Part shown: positions 28,218 through 40,651 of the stretch, in pieces
How the letters are laid out: each line of letters starts with the position of its first letter
Position numbering within the stretch: position 1 is the stretch's first letter
DNA from: Stieleria tagensis
Lineage (GTDB): Bacteria; Planctomycetota; Planctomycetia; Pirellulales; Pirellulaceae
NCBI RefSeq assembly: GCF_024129865.1
Contig: NZ_JAMYFE010000066.1
Span: 91,942 to 155,941 of the forward strand
Length of the DNA: 64,000 nucleotides
Reading direction: 5' to 3'
The notes under the pieces: model-generated
Seen by the model: the letters and a program-made list of their open reading frames with translations, nothing else
Database searches by the model: none
Told to the model about the DNA's origin: nothing
Program-made: the position numbers and the translations under genes

Positions 28218-29687
28218 TTATTCGTCTCCTAACAATTCGGCGAGCAATTGCGACTTCAAGATAAAACCGCCCGCAGTTACGACGGACTCGCCTTTTTGCA
28301 GGCCAGAGCGGACGACGATAGAGTTGCCACTCGTTGCTCCTACGATGACGTCACGACGTTGAAACTGATCGTTTCCTTGATGCACAAAGACGAACTGCTT
28401 TCCCTCGTGTTGCTGCACCGCAGCCGAAGGGATCACAACGGATTCAGATTGTCGGATCGGCAATTCGATGTTGACAAACATGCCGGGCTTCAGCCGGTGA
28501 TCCACGTTATCAGCGATCGCTCGCAACGATATCGTGCGAGTCGCTTCATCCATGATCTCCCCGGTATAAAAAACCTTGGCCTTGAAAACCTGGGCAGGCA
28601 ATGCGTCGTTGCGAAGTGTGATCGTCTGGTCCTTGAATGAATCTAGATACGGAAGATGCTCTTCGTAAATGTTCGCGACGACCCAAACTGTGGATAGATC
28701 CGCAATGCTGAGCAACATCACATCGGGCCGCACCTGCTCGCGCAGCACGACGTCTTTCGACAAAACTGTTCCGTCGAAGGGGGCGCGGATGGCGTAATGC
28801 GAGAGCGTTTCGCCCTGTTTGGCCGGGTCAATTTCTGCGATGTCCTCGGCGTCGACGTTGAGGATTTGGAGGTTGGTTGCAGCGACCAACACCTCGGCTT
28901 CGCCTTCCTTGACGGCTTGGCTCGACATCAAGGTGGTAGTTTGCAACTCGTGTTGAATTTGTTCAATGCGTGCCTGAAACGTAGCTTGGTCGGCGTTGCG
29001 TTTTGCGGTCGCCGCCAGTAGTGTTTTCCCGGAAACGGCACCCGATTGGGAAACACCTTCCAGGCGTTCGACGTCCGCATCGGACTTCAAGTATGCCGCG
29101 TAGGATGCCAAAGCACGTTCGCGGAAATCGCCCATCGGGCGGTCGCGGAATTGGGTCTCGATCTCTTGGATATCGACGTTGTCCCTTAGTGACTGCAGCA
29201 ACTCGGTGGCGTTCGCGGCGATTGTGGCTTGCAATTCATTCTTGGCGCGGGCTAGTTCGAGCTGCAGTCGCGCTTGATACAGGGCTAGCTTGGCCGATCC
29301 CACTTCACGGCTGTGGATTACGGCCAATCGATCGTTGGATTTGACGGTCTGCCCGAGTCGCACGGAAACGTCGTCGACGGTTCCCTCGACCATCGAATAA
29401 ATGTGAGCCACGCGATCTTGGTTGAGCGATATTTGTCCGGTCAGCCGCAATACTCTGTCGAGCGGTTCTTCACCTGCCGCTTCGATCTGAATTCCGGATG
29501 CTCGCCACTGCTCCTGAGGCAGACTAATGATGGCAGCGGTGTCGGCAACGTCGACTGGAGTGTCGTGTCTTTGAGCCGACACTTCGTTGAACGCTGAGCT
29601 CAATACGGATATGAACGATATGAAAAGCATCCAACGGCCACGCCTGGGACGCGAGATACAAGGCAGAAGGTAGTTTCGATTCAACAT
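28218..29687 (-). CDS. czcB: RND efflux periplasmic adaptor (CzcB type)
   Basis: The protein has 489 residues from the chosen ATG. The frame is open to an ATG at 29870 (550 residues), but the first 61 residues look non-coding-like, and the ATG at 29687 begins a basic N-terminus followed by a membrane helix (WMLFISFISVLSSAF) and an A-Q cleavage site. The body has the membrane-fusion layout: lipoyl halves around a long helical hairpin (about 130-270), then GTVLSKDVVLREQVRPD and a β-barrel. It lacks the His-rich N-terminal stretch of the adaptor at 11055. It works with the CzcA pump encoded one base downstream. Confidence 0.85.
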   Translation of the reverse strand: MLNRNYLLPCISRPRRGRWMLFISFISVLSSAFNEVSAQRHDTPVDVADTAAIISLPQEQWRASGIQIEAAGEEPLDRVLRLTGQISLNQDRVAHIYSMVEGTVDDVSVRLGQTVKSNDRLAVIHSREVGSAKLALYQARLQLELARAKNELQATIAANATELLQSLRDNVDIQEIETQFRDRPMGDFRERALASYAAYLKSDADVERLEGVSQSGAVSGKTLLAATAKRNADQATFQARIEQIQHELQTTTLMSSQAVKEGEAEVLVAATNLQILNVDAEDIAEIDPAKQGETLSHYAIRAPFDGTVLSKDVVLREQVRPDVMLLSIADLSTVWVVANIYEEHLPYLDSFKDQTITLRNDALPAQVFKAKVFYTGEIMDEATRTISLRAIADNVDHRLKPGMFVNIELPIRQSESVVIPSAAVQQHEGKQFVFVHQGNDQFQRRDVIVGATSGNSIVVRSGLQKGESVVTAGGFILKSQLLAELLGDE

Positions 29688-29915
29688 AGGGATTCTCGCT
29701 GAGAGTATGCTTGTCTCGTATGACATAGCGGGGCTAGCAACTTTGGGCTTCAATTCTTTCACTCGTAAGCCGAGCGAATGATTGTCGCAAATGGCGTCGG
29801 TGAATAAGCGGGACCGCTCTTCCTTCACATGAAAGCATGACCGCGGAGGCATACCTGCCTTAGCAATCATCGAAGCGGTAGAGCGGAACCAGCGGCGTTT
29901 AGAGGAATCGTCGAG

Positions 29916-30344
29916 TTAACAACGAATGACGCCAAGAAGTTCGGGAAGAGAGTGGCGGCTTGCCAATAATCCAATCGTTGTATACGAGTGTCGACGGTTG
30001 CTCGAGATTGCTGGCGCGATGACGGTACTTTGCCAAACCCAAGCATCCAGTTTGGACTCATCCGGAAGGTCGCCGGCACCACGGATCACGCTATTTATCG
30101 ATAGATCGCACTGCGTCCCGGAGCCAACGTCATTAACCCCAATCAGGGAGTCCATCTGCAAGACCCAATGCCAATGCCAGTCCGATGGCCAATTGTCAGC
30201 GTTGGCAATTCCGCCGTGGCATGCTTGTAAGTGCAGAGACATCTCTTGCGCTGACCAACCGAGTCCGACGTCACCGTGACAGTGTCCAACCGGAACGGGC
30301 GCAGGCCACAGTAACACCAAAAGCAAAACGAGCTTGGCGATCAT
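29916..30344 (-). CDS. Small secreted protein upstream of CzcBA
   Basis: The protein has 142 residues. A hydrophobic leader (MIAKLVLLLVLLWPAPVPVG) is followed at once by HCHGDVGLGW, then a Trp/His cluster (WPSDWHWHW). An ATG at 30377 would add 11 residues; the ATG at 30344 gives a proper signal peptide. Similar placement and early CH motif link it loosely with the protein at 10313-10813. There is no recognised domain. It is probably exported and metal-related. Confidence 0.55.
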   Translation of the reverse strand: MIAKLVLLLVLLWPAPVPVGHCHGDVGLGWSAQEMSLHLQACHGGIANADNWPSDWHWHWVLQMDSLIGVNDVGSGTQCDLSINSVIRGAGDLPDESKLDAWVWQSTVIAPAISSNRRHSYTTIGLLASRHSLPELLGVIRC

Positions 30345-30377
30345 GTGAAAGATGCGTTTTGGCAACCTTGTTGGCAT

Positions 30378-30766
30378 CAGCTTCTAAGAAGGCAAAGCAG
30401 CGAGGATCTTGAGAGAATTTCTAAGATTAGTTATGTTAGTCGCGAGTTTTTCGTCAGTCAATCGGCAAGATGGCTTGTCAACGCCGCCCAGCGCACAGGT
30501 TTCAAAACCTGTTTTGTCTTGAAGAGCGCTGAGCATTGGCCAATAAAAAAGGGGGAAACGACCCTACTTGCTATCCGGGTGGATCGTTATCGCATCACCG
30601 GAAGAGGGATGGCCTGTCGTTTGTTCGAGTGGCTTTCTTCACATTTGACGCTGTCGGTCCCAGAGCAGTTTAGTCGCGATCTGACGGAGATTTCTTTGGT
30701 GGATCGGCGGCTTGCCGGACGTTTCCCTAGGAAACGACAGCACGGCTTCCTGGATGTCGGGAGAGT
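30378..30766. other. Intergenic region, no intact gene
   Basis: About 390 bases lie between the small secreted protein gene and the RND fragment. Open frames here have no recognisable product. A short perfect palindrome (CAGGTTT/AAACCTG, 30496-30511) is present. The stretch may be decayed sequence belonging to the pseudogenes that follow. Confidence 0.45.
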
Positions 30767-30907
30767 ATGTTGCAAACGGCTTTGCAAGGCGAAGTCGTAT
30801 CACAAGTTTTCGAAGGCCAGCGTCGTTTCGATCTATTCGTTCGCTTGGAGGAGGAGCATCGGACCGACTATGCCAATCTTGGGCGACTTCGCATCGACTT
30901 GCCACAT
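30767..30907 (+). pseudogene. RND pump (CzcA/CusA) internal fragment
   Basis: About 47 residues align with an internal periplasmic segment of RND pumps: TALQGEVVSQVFEGQRRFD, then LFVRLEEEHRTDY and LGRLRIDLP. The intact pump at 12566-15817 has TALNGQVVSEILIGQRTFD, DYRENLQTLRRLTIDL in the same order. Nothing of the membrane parts remains. The frame runs on into the next fragment, so a deletion has fused two genes that probably once lay in one operon. Confidence 0.75.
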
Positions 30908-30922
30908 CAAGCCGAAGTAAAC

Positions 30923-31304
30923 GATCATAGTGTTGCCGGCCATGGCCACAGAGCTGGCCCCCACGACGGCACCATCGCCGATTGGGGTGGCGGAAAGTAC
31001 CACGTCGAATTCACAGTTGATCACGGCAAGACTCAAGCAACCGCCTATGCCTAGGAGGTGATGAAAAGATGCCTGCACCAATTGAAGCCGATTCCATTGA
31101 GCTGAACATCGTTGATCCAGAAATGACGTTGACTCTGAAGGCGTCACCGAAAGAAAATGATCCTGACGGCAAGGCGTCAGAATCATAGGCACGCATGAAA
31201 AGCTTGGCGTCGTTCAAGAGTACGAAGGCAGCATGACGGGAGTGATTGATGGCACACCGTATACAGGCGATTTCAAGGAAGAAGCTCATGACGACCACGA
31301 GTAG
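30923..31304 (+). pseudogene. Frameshifted His-rich lipoprotein gene
   Basis: Read with two frameshifts, this stretch encodes the domain of the lipoprotein at 16629-17171. It runs GHGHRAGPHDGTIADWGG and KYHVEFTVDHGKTQATAY, then in a second frame LGGDEKMPAPIEADSIEL and LKASPKENDPDGKAS. In a third frame it reads YEGSMTGVIDGTPYTGDF and ends EAHDDHE. The first break is just after the TAT codon near 31050, the second near the stop at 31185-31187. The N-terminal signal is missing. It is a decayed copy of a recurring RND-operon partner. Confidence 0.75.
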
Positions 31305-31333
31305 GAACACTCTTTCATCAAGGACTTTGGAAG

Positions 31334-31474
31334 ATGTGGTTGATCGTCAAAGCGTTGATTTCGGCTGCGGTGATTGTCGCCGTGGCCGAGATGTCGTCTC
31401 GGATGCCTCGGCTGGGTGCGCTATTGCTGACGCAAATCATCACCATCGTTGCCCCGATGACAAGTGCCATGTAA
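31334..31474 (+). pseudogene. DUF3147-like membrane protein, N-terminal fragment
   Basis: The 46-residue frame WLIVKALISAAVIVAVAEM followed by SSRMPRLGALLL resembles the N-terminus of DUF3147 membrane proteins, which normally have three or four helices and often sit next to metal-resistance genes. The similarity stops after the Leu-rich segment and the frame ends at 31474. I read it as a truncated remnant; a real small membrane protein cannot be excluded. Confidence 0.45.
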
Positions 31475-31783
31475 AAGCGAGTCTCGCTTCCGTAGACGTG
31501 GTCGGTCCTGTTGGAGTTCAGACAGCATGGATGTGGTCGAAATTGGGCTCATCGCTCCAAAGAGTCGCTAGAAGTCGTTTTCCTTGCTCAGTTTGTGATT
31601 CGAGTGCCCAGACGAATTTGCAAATACGGTGCCGAGGTATCCGAATGCCAGGAGAAATCGCAAATTCTAACGCGAAGTCGCGATGGTCTGTGTGATGCGC
31701 GACCGCATTGGTCGGTAGTCGCCATGGCACGCCGAACGCAAAGGCCGCTAGTACCCCCCTTGGGTATCGATACAATCTGACAA
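31475..31783. other. Intergenic region upstream of ECF sigma gene
   Basis: About 310 bases without a convincing gene. The last 33 bases carry the putative CsoR operator (31751-31767). Small open frames here show no recognisable product and look like decayed sequence continuing from the pseudogenes upstream. Confidence 0.45.
31751..31767. promoter_or_regulatory. Putative CsoR operator upstream of ECF sigma gene
   Basis: GTACC-CCCCTTG-GGTAT: five-base arms with one mismatch around a seven-base centre, 16 bases before the sigma factor ATG. The same 5-7-5 architecture recurs at 34015, 48550 and 51146. It matches the TACC...GGTA pseudo-palindrome described for copper CsoR repressors, and csoR is encoded at 45047-45325. 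Confidence 0.6.
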
Positions 31784-32338
31784 ATGGAGCACCGCAGTGA
31801 GTGTAATGACAGAGAGCCAATCGCCGACGCAACGGTCAGGGCCGGTGCCGGCGGCGATCGCGCTGCGCTCCGCCAGATTTACGAGGCCACGGCGGATCGT
31901 GTCTTTCGCTTAATGGTGCGGATGGTCGGTCAACAGGACGCCGACGACTTAACGCAGCAGACGTTTGTTCGAGCGTTCACGAAGCTCGATCAGTTCAGCG
32001 GCGAATCGAAGTTTGAAACGTGGTTGTATCGACTGGCCACCAACGAGGCATTGCAGCATCTGCGCCGTGAGCAACATCGGCGGACCAAAGAACTGGTGGT
32101 CGAGCCGACTGTTCGGCAAACCGACCACGTCGAACAAGACGAACGTGCCGCGATGGTTCGCCAGACGCTCAATCAACTCGATCCGGAATTGCGGGCAATC
32201 TTCACGCTCAAAGAAGAGAGCGGTCTGTCATACCAAGAAATTGCCGCCACACTCGGCATCCCCGAAGGCACGGTCGGTTCGCGATTGAACCGGGCGCGGC
32301 GGGAGTTGCGGAGGCTAATCGAAGAGAGCGGCGAGTGA
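31784..32338 (+). CDS. ECF-family RNA polymerase sigma factor
   Basis: The protein has 184 residues. Region 2 is clear (YEATADRVFRLMVRMVGQQD, DADDLTQQTFVRAF, FETWLYRLATNEALQHLRR), as is region 4 (LPxEL-like LDPELRAIFTLKEESG, YQEIAATLGIPEGTVGSRLNRARRELRR). It is a canonical SigE-like ECF factor. No anti-sigma gene follows, because the next gene is the convergent TolC-like gene. The CsoR-like operator just upstream suggests copper-inducible expression, so this sigma factor may amplify the copper response. Confidence 0.88.
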   Translation: MEHRSECNDREPIADATVRAGAGGDRAALRQIYEATADRVFRLMVRMVGQQDADDLTQQTFVRAFTKLDQFSGESKFETWLYRLATNEALQHLRREQHRRTKELVVEPTVRQTDHVEQDERAAMVRQTLNQLDPELRAIFTLKEESGLSYQEIAATLGIPEGTVGSRLNRARRELRRLIEESGE

Positions 32339-32359
32339 CGCGTGTTGCCCCGCACTAAT

Positions 32360-33916
32360 TCAATAGGGACAGCCGACTGTTCGATCGAGTTGAGCGATGG
32401 TGCCGGCCAGTGTTGCGTCAATGCGAGCGAGCTGGGTCTCGAACATCAACAGTTCGCGGTAGGTTTCGATCAGCGTGAAGAAGTCCGTGCGTTTGCCACG
32501 GTAGTCGGCGATCGAGACTTTGAGCGTGTCTTCTGTTCGAGGAATGATCCGTTCTTCGTAGATGTTGCGTTGCTCGACCAGGGCGTCGGCTTGAACAATC
32601 AGACGGCGAATCTTGCCGTACAGTTCGTCGCGTTCCGCTTCCAATCGACGGGTCGTGCTACTGCGTCGGTGGGCTGCTTCGCGGATACCGGAGTTGATTT
32701 TCTCTCGCCAAATTGGAAGCGTTGTGCCGATGCTGAAACTGAGCTGATCGTTTCCATTGGCCACGGGGCTGAGGACGTTGTTATTGTCACTGACTAATCC
32801 CCAGTTCAATCCAACACTTAAATCAGGATACTGCTGCAAGCAGGCCAAACGCTCTTTGTCGCGGTCGCGTTGGATTTCCCATGCGAGGCCACGTAGCGTC
32901 GGATTGCACTGCTCAGCCAACCCGATCAAGTCTTCAATTTGCTGAGGTGTGTCAGTGACGCCGAGTTCATTCATCGTTTCGGGAAGCAAGCCAACGGGTT
33001 GCTGTAGCAATGTAGCGAGGTCCACTTGGGCTACCTGCTTCTGTTTGCGAAGCGTAATGAGTTGTTCGTCGAGGCGGTCGGTTTCCAACTGAGCACGCAG
33101 CACGTCTTGTTGCGAACCGCCACTGCGGTAGCGTGCCTCAGCAACGTCGGTCAGGTCGGCGACGAGGTCTTTGGTTTCTTCGATGATCGTGATCGCTCGG
33201 GTTGCGAACCAGACTTCATAGTAGGCGAGACGAACCGACTCGGTAATCTGGCGAGCAATCGTGTCAACTTCCGCTTGAGCGATTTGCACTTCGCGGTTGG
33301 CGATGGCCGCTTTGGTTTTCAGCTTGGCGGGAAACGGCACCATCTGGTTGATCGACACCTGGTTGCCGACCCTGCCAGCAGCCGTCTGGATCGCATTGTC
33401 CTGCAAAGGCCAGAAGGTGTTGTTAAATGTCGGGTCGGGCAAGGCTTTGGCCTGCGGGATGACATTGGTCGCCGCAGCGACGCGTTGCCTGGCGGCCAGG
33501 ATTTTGGGGTGACGTGCCAGTGCGGTGCCTACGAAATACTCGACAGGCTGACCACTCCCAACTCCCAACTCCCCATCTTCCCTCCTGGGCGGATCGAGTT
33601 GCAGGAAGTCTCCGAAGCTCTGATTGCCGTCTTCCTGGGGAGGTTGAGCCAAGACGGCGGGCGATGCGATCACCACTCCGTCGTTGTAGCCGACGCGTTG
33701 TATGGAAGCAGTTTCTCCCGGCTCGATAGGGAATTGCTGCCAGTCGACGTCGCTGTTCGCACCCGACGTCGGGGCGGAACCGGAGACTGGAGCGGTGACT
33801 TCTGCTACCTGAACACCGCGCTGGGAGGCACAACCAGACGTCGACGCGGCAACCAACGCTGCTAGCAGCAATCGTTTCGCGTGGGTCGTTCTGGGGCTCA
33901 TAGAATGCCGATCCAT
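32360..33916 (-). CDS. TolC/CusC-like outer-membrane efflux lipoprotein
   Basis: The protein has 518 residues with a lipoprotein-type signal (STSGC lipobox near residue 28). Two repeats of long helices and β-hairpins form the outer-membrane factor fold (about 150-500), with the usual Leu/Gln/Ala-rich helices. It lacks the terminal extension of E. coli TolC, as CusC-type proteins do. Residues just after the signal include a stretch encoded by a CTCCCAACTCCC repeat (33555-33574), which reads as a Gly/Val/Glu linker. It is divergent from the Cys-rich gene at 34050, with an operator between them. It probably completes the CusBA system encoded at 34.9-40.5 kb. Confidence 0.85.
   Translation of the reverse strand: MDRHSMSPRTTHAKRLLLAALVAASTSGCASQRGVQVAEVTAPVSGSAPTSGANSDVDWQQFPIEPGETASIQRVGYNDGVVIASPAVLAQPPQEDGNQSFGDFLQLDPPRREDGELGVGSGQPVEYFVGTALARHPKILAARQRVAAATNVIPQAKALPDPTFNNTFWPLQDNAIQTAAGRVGNQVSINQMVPFPAKLKTKAAIANREVQIAQAEVDTIARQITESVRLAYYEVWFATRAITIIEETKDLVADLTDVAEARYRSGGSQQDVLRAQLETDRLDEQLITLRKQKQVAQVDLATLLQQPVGLLPETMNELGVTDTPQQIEDLIGLAEQCNPTLRGLAWEIQRDRDKERLACLQQYPDLSVGLNWGLVSDNNNVLSPVANGNDQLSFSIGTTLPIWREKINSGIREAAHRRSSTTRRLEAERDELYGKIRRLIVQADALVEQRNIYEERIIPRTEDTLKVSIADYRGKRTDFFTLIETYRELLMFETQLARIDATLAGTIAQLDRTVGCPY
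33555..33574. repeat. CTCCCAACTCCC dispersed repeat inside a coding region
   Basis: The 20-base copy reads as two CTCCCAA units plus CTCCCC. Close copies occur at 20230-20245 and 46948-46962 in intergenic DNA, and the complementary strand form is at 46733-46750. Here it is inside the TolC-like gene, in frame, encoding part of a variable linker. Confidence 0.6.
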
Positions 33917-34014
33917 GGCGTTCAGGTCCTAATGAGCTATAAATGAGCTGTTAAAGTTTGCCTAACCGGTTAATTCCTATTGAACTCTTCGGCCAAATTT
34001 CCGATACAGTTCAT

Positions 34015-34031
34015 ATACCGGGCATGGGTAT
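34015..34031. promoter_or_regulatory. Putative CsoR operator between divergent tolC-like and Cys-rich genes
   Basis: ATACC-GGGCATG-GGTAT: perfect five-base arms around a seven-base centre, 18 bases before the GTG at 34050 and 98 bases before the divergent start at 33916. It probably controls the plus-strand Cys-rich/CusBA unit and perhaps both directions. Confidence 0.65.
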
Positions 34032-34049
34032 CCTTTTCGGAAGGTCACA

Positions 34050-34604
34050 GTGAGTAACTCCCCCCTAATTCGCACCGCCGTTAATCTTTGTCTGATCGCT
34101 GCAATGGTGATTCAGCCGATGGCGCTGGTGGCTGCGCAGGGAACATGTGCTCAAGGTCAGTGCTGCGAGGCCGAGACGGTCTGCCACGCTTGCAAATGCT
34201 GTGAAGTGAAATCGGACGGCGATCTGTGCGGTTGCTGTGGCGGCAACGAAGAAGTCGCCGGCAGTTGCTGTACGGCGAAACGAGAACAATCAAAGCATGA
34301 CGACCTGTTCGGTGAAATCTCCGATGTCGTGCCCGAGCCACTGAAATCCGACGACGAGAAATTGGTTCAAAACCAAGCTGCGTTGTCGTCGTGCATGTGT
34401 GGCATTCGATCAGAACCGCTAGCGCCGGCACCACATCGCGTGCCTGTTCCTCAGGTTCGGGAATTAGTCGTGATTGCGTACTTGAATCACGTTGCATCCG
34501 AAACTGGACTTTCAATTCGTCCAGGTCAACCGATGTCACAATTGCCGATCGGCGATCAATCACCGCATTTCTCTCAGCGGTTTCTTTGCATCTGGCGCAT
34601 CTAG
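34050..34604 (+). CDS. Secreted Cys-rich protein heading the CusBA unit
   Basis: The protein has 184 residues from a GTG start preceded by GGAAGG. The signal peptide runs to about residue 29 (ALVAAQ). The next 45 residues hold twelve Cys in CC, CxxC and CxC steps (QCCEAE, CHACKCCE, CGCCGG, SCCTAK), a metallothionein-like ligand density. The remainder has SCMCG and a hydrophobic, basic C-terminus. No family is recognised. Placement behind a putative CsoR operator and before CusBA argues for periplasmic Cu(I) binding. Confidence 0.7.
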   Translation: MSNSPLIRTAVNLCLIAAMVIQPMALVAAQGTCAQGQCCEAETVCHACKCCEVKSDGDLCGCCGGNEEVAGSCCTAKREQSKHDDLFGEISDVVPEPLKSDDEKLVQNQAALSSCMCGIRSEPLAPAPHRVPVPQVRELVVIAYLNHVASETGLSIRPGQPMSQLPIGDQSPHFSQRFLCIWRI

Positions 34605-34881
34605 CGTCGTCTCGATAGGAGAGCTGCGCGCTCGTAGCTTCTCGTTTTCAAGTTGGCTTTAATGTGAATGATGCTGCGCGCTCGTTCCGTGTGATCTCTA
34701 TCCAGATGCACTCCCTACGCGATCTGATCGCGTCACCAAAACAATGAACCGGTCACAGCCTGGAGGCGATGACTGGTCGATCATGCGATCCCCTGCGTCG
34801 CATCGTCGCCCAGCCACCTCTTTAGCTGACGTTCGTGGATGGAACCACAAACGCGTGCCGGAAAACGCCGCGAGAACTGTT

Positions 34882-37011
34882 ATGAATCAGGACGAACCAA
34901 TCGAACCCAACGAAGTCGAAGTCGAAGTTGACGGCCAAGTTAGCAGCGTGGATGCGGATGCGCCGACCGATAGCGAGCCAGTGAAAACGGTGGCCGAAGA
35001 AACGCCCTCGCCAATTGAAGCCGAACCGACCGCACCGAAAAGTGGTGGCGGGATGAAGTGGCTGGTGCGCACGGGGGTGCAAGCCGCAACGGTCGTCGTC
35101 GTCGCCGGTCTTGTGTTTTTCTTACTCGGTGTCGCACAGCGAACGAAGTGGTTGACTGCTGATGGTTTCTCGGGCGGCCAAGGCAATTCCGTCGCGGAAG
35201 TCGGTGGCGGCGAAGACAAACGATACATCTGCCCGATGATGTGTACGCCGCCGTCGACAGAGCCAGGTCGCTGCCCCGTCTGTGCGATGGAATTGGTCGA
35301 AGCGACTGGCGGCGGAGGCGGTGACGGAATTTCGGTCACCATCGAAGCATCCGCCCGGCGATTGGTCGGTATTCAAACGGTGATGTCGAAGATGGGCGAA
35401 GTCAATCGAACGATCCGCACCATCGGCTCGATCGACTTCGACGAAAGCCAACTGTCGACCATCAGTGCGTACATCGACGGCCGGTTGGAAAAAATGTTCG
35501 CGAACTACGCCGGTGTGAAAGTCAATGAAGGCGACGACCTGGCGTTGATCTACAGCCCACAGCTCTACACCGCACAAACCGAGTTCATCACCAGCATGAA
35601 CAGCGATGGCAAGATCGGTCGCTTTCAAATCTCTGGCGGCGATCTGAACAAGATGGCACGGGAAAATTTGACGGAACTGGGCATGACGGAAAGTCAGATC
35701 GAGCAGTTGGGGAACTCGGGTCAACCAATGTCGCGCATCCGCATCAAGTCACCGCAGAAAGGAACCGTTATCGAAAAGTCGGCGGTTGAGGGCGACTACG
35801 TGAAAACGGGAGACAAGCTTTACCGCGTCGCAGACCTGAGCAGTGTGTGGTTGATGTTGGACCTGTTCCCCGATGACGCTTCGGCTGTTCGATTTGGTCA
35901 ACAAGTCGAAGCGGAAATTCAGTCGATGCCGGGCGAAGTATTCACTGGCCGCGTCGCTTTCATTGACCCGACCGTGAACCCGAAGACTCGAACAGTACGC
36001 GTCCGTGTCGAGATCATGAACTTCGACGGCAAACTGCGACCGGGCGACTACGCCACTGCTCGCGTGACCGTGCCGGCGATCCCAATGGACCAAGTTTACG
36101 ATCCGGCACTGGCGAACAAATACATCAGCCCGATGCACCCGCAAGTCATCCGCGACGAACCGGGCAAGTGCCCGCTTTGCGATATGGAATTGGTGCCGAC
36201 TTCGCAGCTCGGGTTCGCATCAGAACCTTTGCCGATGCAGCAAGTCGTGACCGTGCCGCGAGATGCCGTGCTTTTGGCTGGTGAAAACAGCGTGATCTAC
36301 GTCGAAACCGAACCGGGACGTTTTGAGATTCGACGAGTGGCGATCGGTCCCATGAATCGCAAAGAAGCAGTAATTGTGGAAGGACTGTCGGCTGGCGAGA
36401 CGGTTGCGACGGGCGGCAATTTCCTGATCGACTCACAAATGCAGCTCGCCGGCAACCCTTCGTTGATGGACCCGACCAAAGCACCGAGCTATTCGCCGGG
36501 ACCGCTGGAACTTCCCAATACCACTCCTGTCATGCTGGCCAGCGACGCTGGCAATACGCTTGATCGAACCTACGACGCGTACTTTGAAATCCAATGTGCG
36601 ATGGCGGCAGATCAAACGCCTCCGCCCGTCGCCTTGAACACGCTGATCGAAGGACTCCGCGAACTAGAACTGTCGGCTGGTGTTCCCGATGAAGCTCAAC
36701 GCAGGTTCGCAACCGCTCGCCGCGCGGCGTCACGCATGGATAGTTCGTTGGAAACGGCTCGCGAAGCCTATCGCGGTGTCAGTCACGCGATGTTGCGAGC
36801 GGCCACGGTGGCTCGCGGCCCGAAGACGGCTGTGAAGTTGACGCACTATTACTGCCCGATGGTTCCTGGCGGCGGTGGCGACTGGATGCAGCCCGGCGGC
36901 GATTTGCAGAACCCGTATTGGGGCAGCGAGATGCTGACGTGCGGAGAAGTCGTTCGTGACATGGCGATGCCGGTTAGCGAAATCCCCTCGATCGCTCGTA
37001 CGGTGCAGTAA
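34882..37011 (+). CDS. cusB: CusB-type RND adaptor with two heavy-metal-binding domains
   Basis: The protein has 709 residues. The frame is open to an ATG at 34744, but MNQDEP at 34882 gives the usual acidic N-terminus before a single membrane helix (about 57-80). Two copies of the short heavy-metal-binding domain are seen: YICPMMC...CPVCAMELVE (about 112-138) and YISPMHP...CPLCDMELVPT (about 414-440). The adaptor body (lipoyl, helical hairpin, β-barrel) lies between and after them, and a helical C-terminal extension ends near YYCPMVPGGGG, a third CPM-type site. The pump starts 11 bases downstream. The CPM sites fit Cu(I)/Ag(I) delivery to the pump. Confidence 0.88.
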   Translation: MNQDEPIEPNEVEVEVDGQVSSVDADAPTDSEPVKTVAEETPSPIEAEPTAPKSGGGMKWLVRTGVQAATVVVVAGLVFFLLGVAQRTKWLTADGFSGGQGNSVAEVGGGEDKRYICPMMCTPPSTEPGRCPVCAMELVEATGGGGGDGISVTIEASARRLVGIQTVMSKMGEVNRTIRTIGSIDFDESQLSTISAYIDGRLEKMFANYAGVKVNEGDDLALIYSPQLYTAQTEFITSMNSDGKIGRFQISGGDLNKMARENLTELGMTESQIEQLGNSGQPMSRIRIKSPQKGTVIEKSAVEGDYVKTGDKLYRVADLSSVWLMLDLFPDDASAVRFGQQVEAEIQSMPGEVFTGRVAFIDPTVNPKTRTVRVRVEIMNFDGKLRPGDYATARVTVPAIPMDQVYDPALANKYISPMHPQVIRDEPGKCPLCDMELVPTSQLGFASEPLPMQQVVTVPRDAVLLAGENSVIYVETEPGRFEIRRVAIGPMNRKEAVIVEGLSAGETVATGGNFLIDSQMQLAGNPSLMDPTKAPSYSPGPLELPNTTPVMLASDAGNTLDRTYDAYFEIQCAMAADQTPPPVALNTLIEGLRELELSAGVPDEAQRRFATARRAASRMDSSLETAREAYRGVSHAMLRAATVARGPKTAVKLTHYYCPMVPGGGGDWMQPGGDLQNPYWGSEMLTCGEVVRDMAMPVSEIPSIARTVQ

Positions 37012-37022
37012 GGAGACGAACC

Positions 37023-40538
<3,516 letters not shown>

Positions 40539-40651
40539 AACTTTTCGTTTGCCCGTGAAGAAATTTACGACTCAGGCATCCAAACACTCAACCTCACCAA
40601 GATCGACGGACCCAGCGGACGGTGTCCTAACTTTAACAACGGAGTTCTCCC

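Noticed and set aside
29688..29870. Upstream extension of the CzcB adaptor
   Set aside because: The 61 added residues precede a good signal-type helix and look untranslated.
30345..30920. 191-codon frame before the pseudogenes
   Set aside because: No recognisable domain, no ribosome site, and it runs across the clear RND fragment in a different frame.
34744..34881. Upstream start of CusB at 34744
   Set aside because: The first 46 residues are basic and unlike the acidic N-terminus common in this adaptor group; the ATG at 34882 is preferred.
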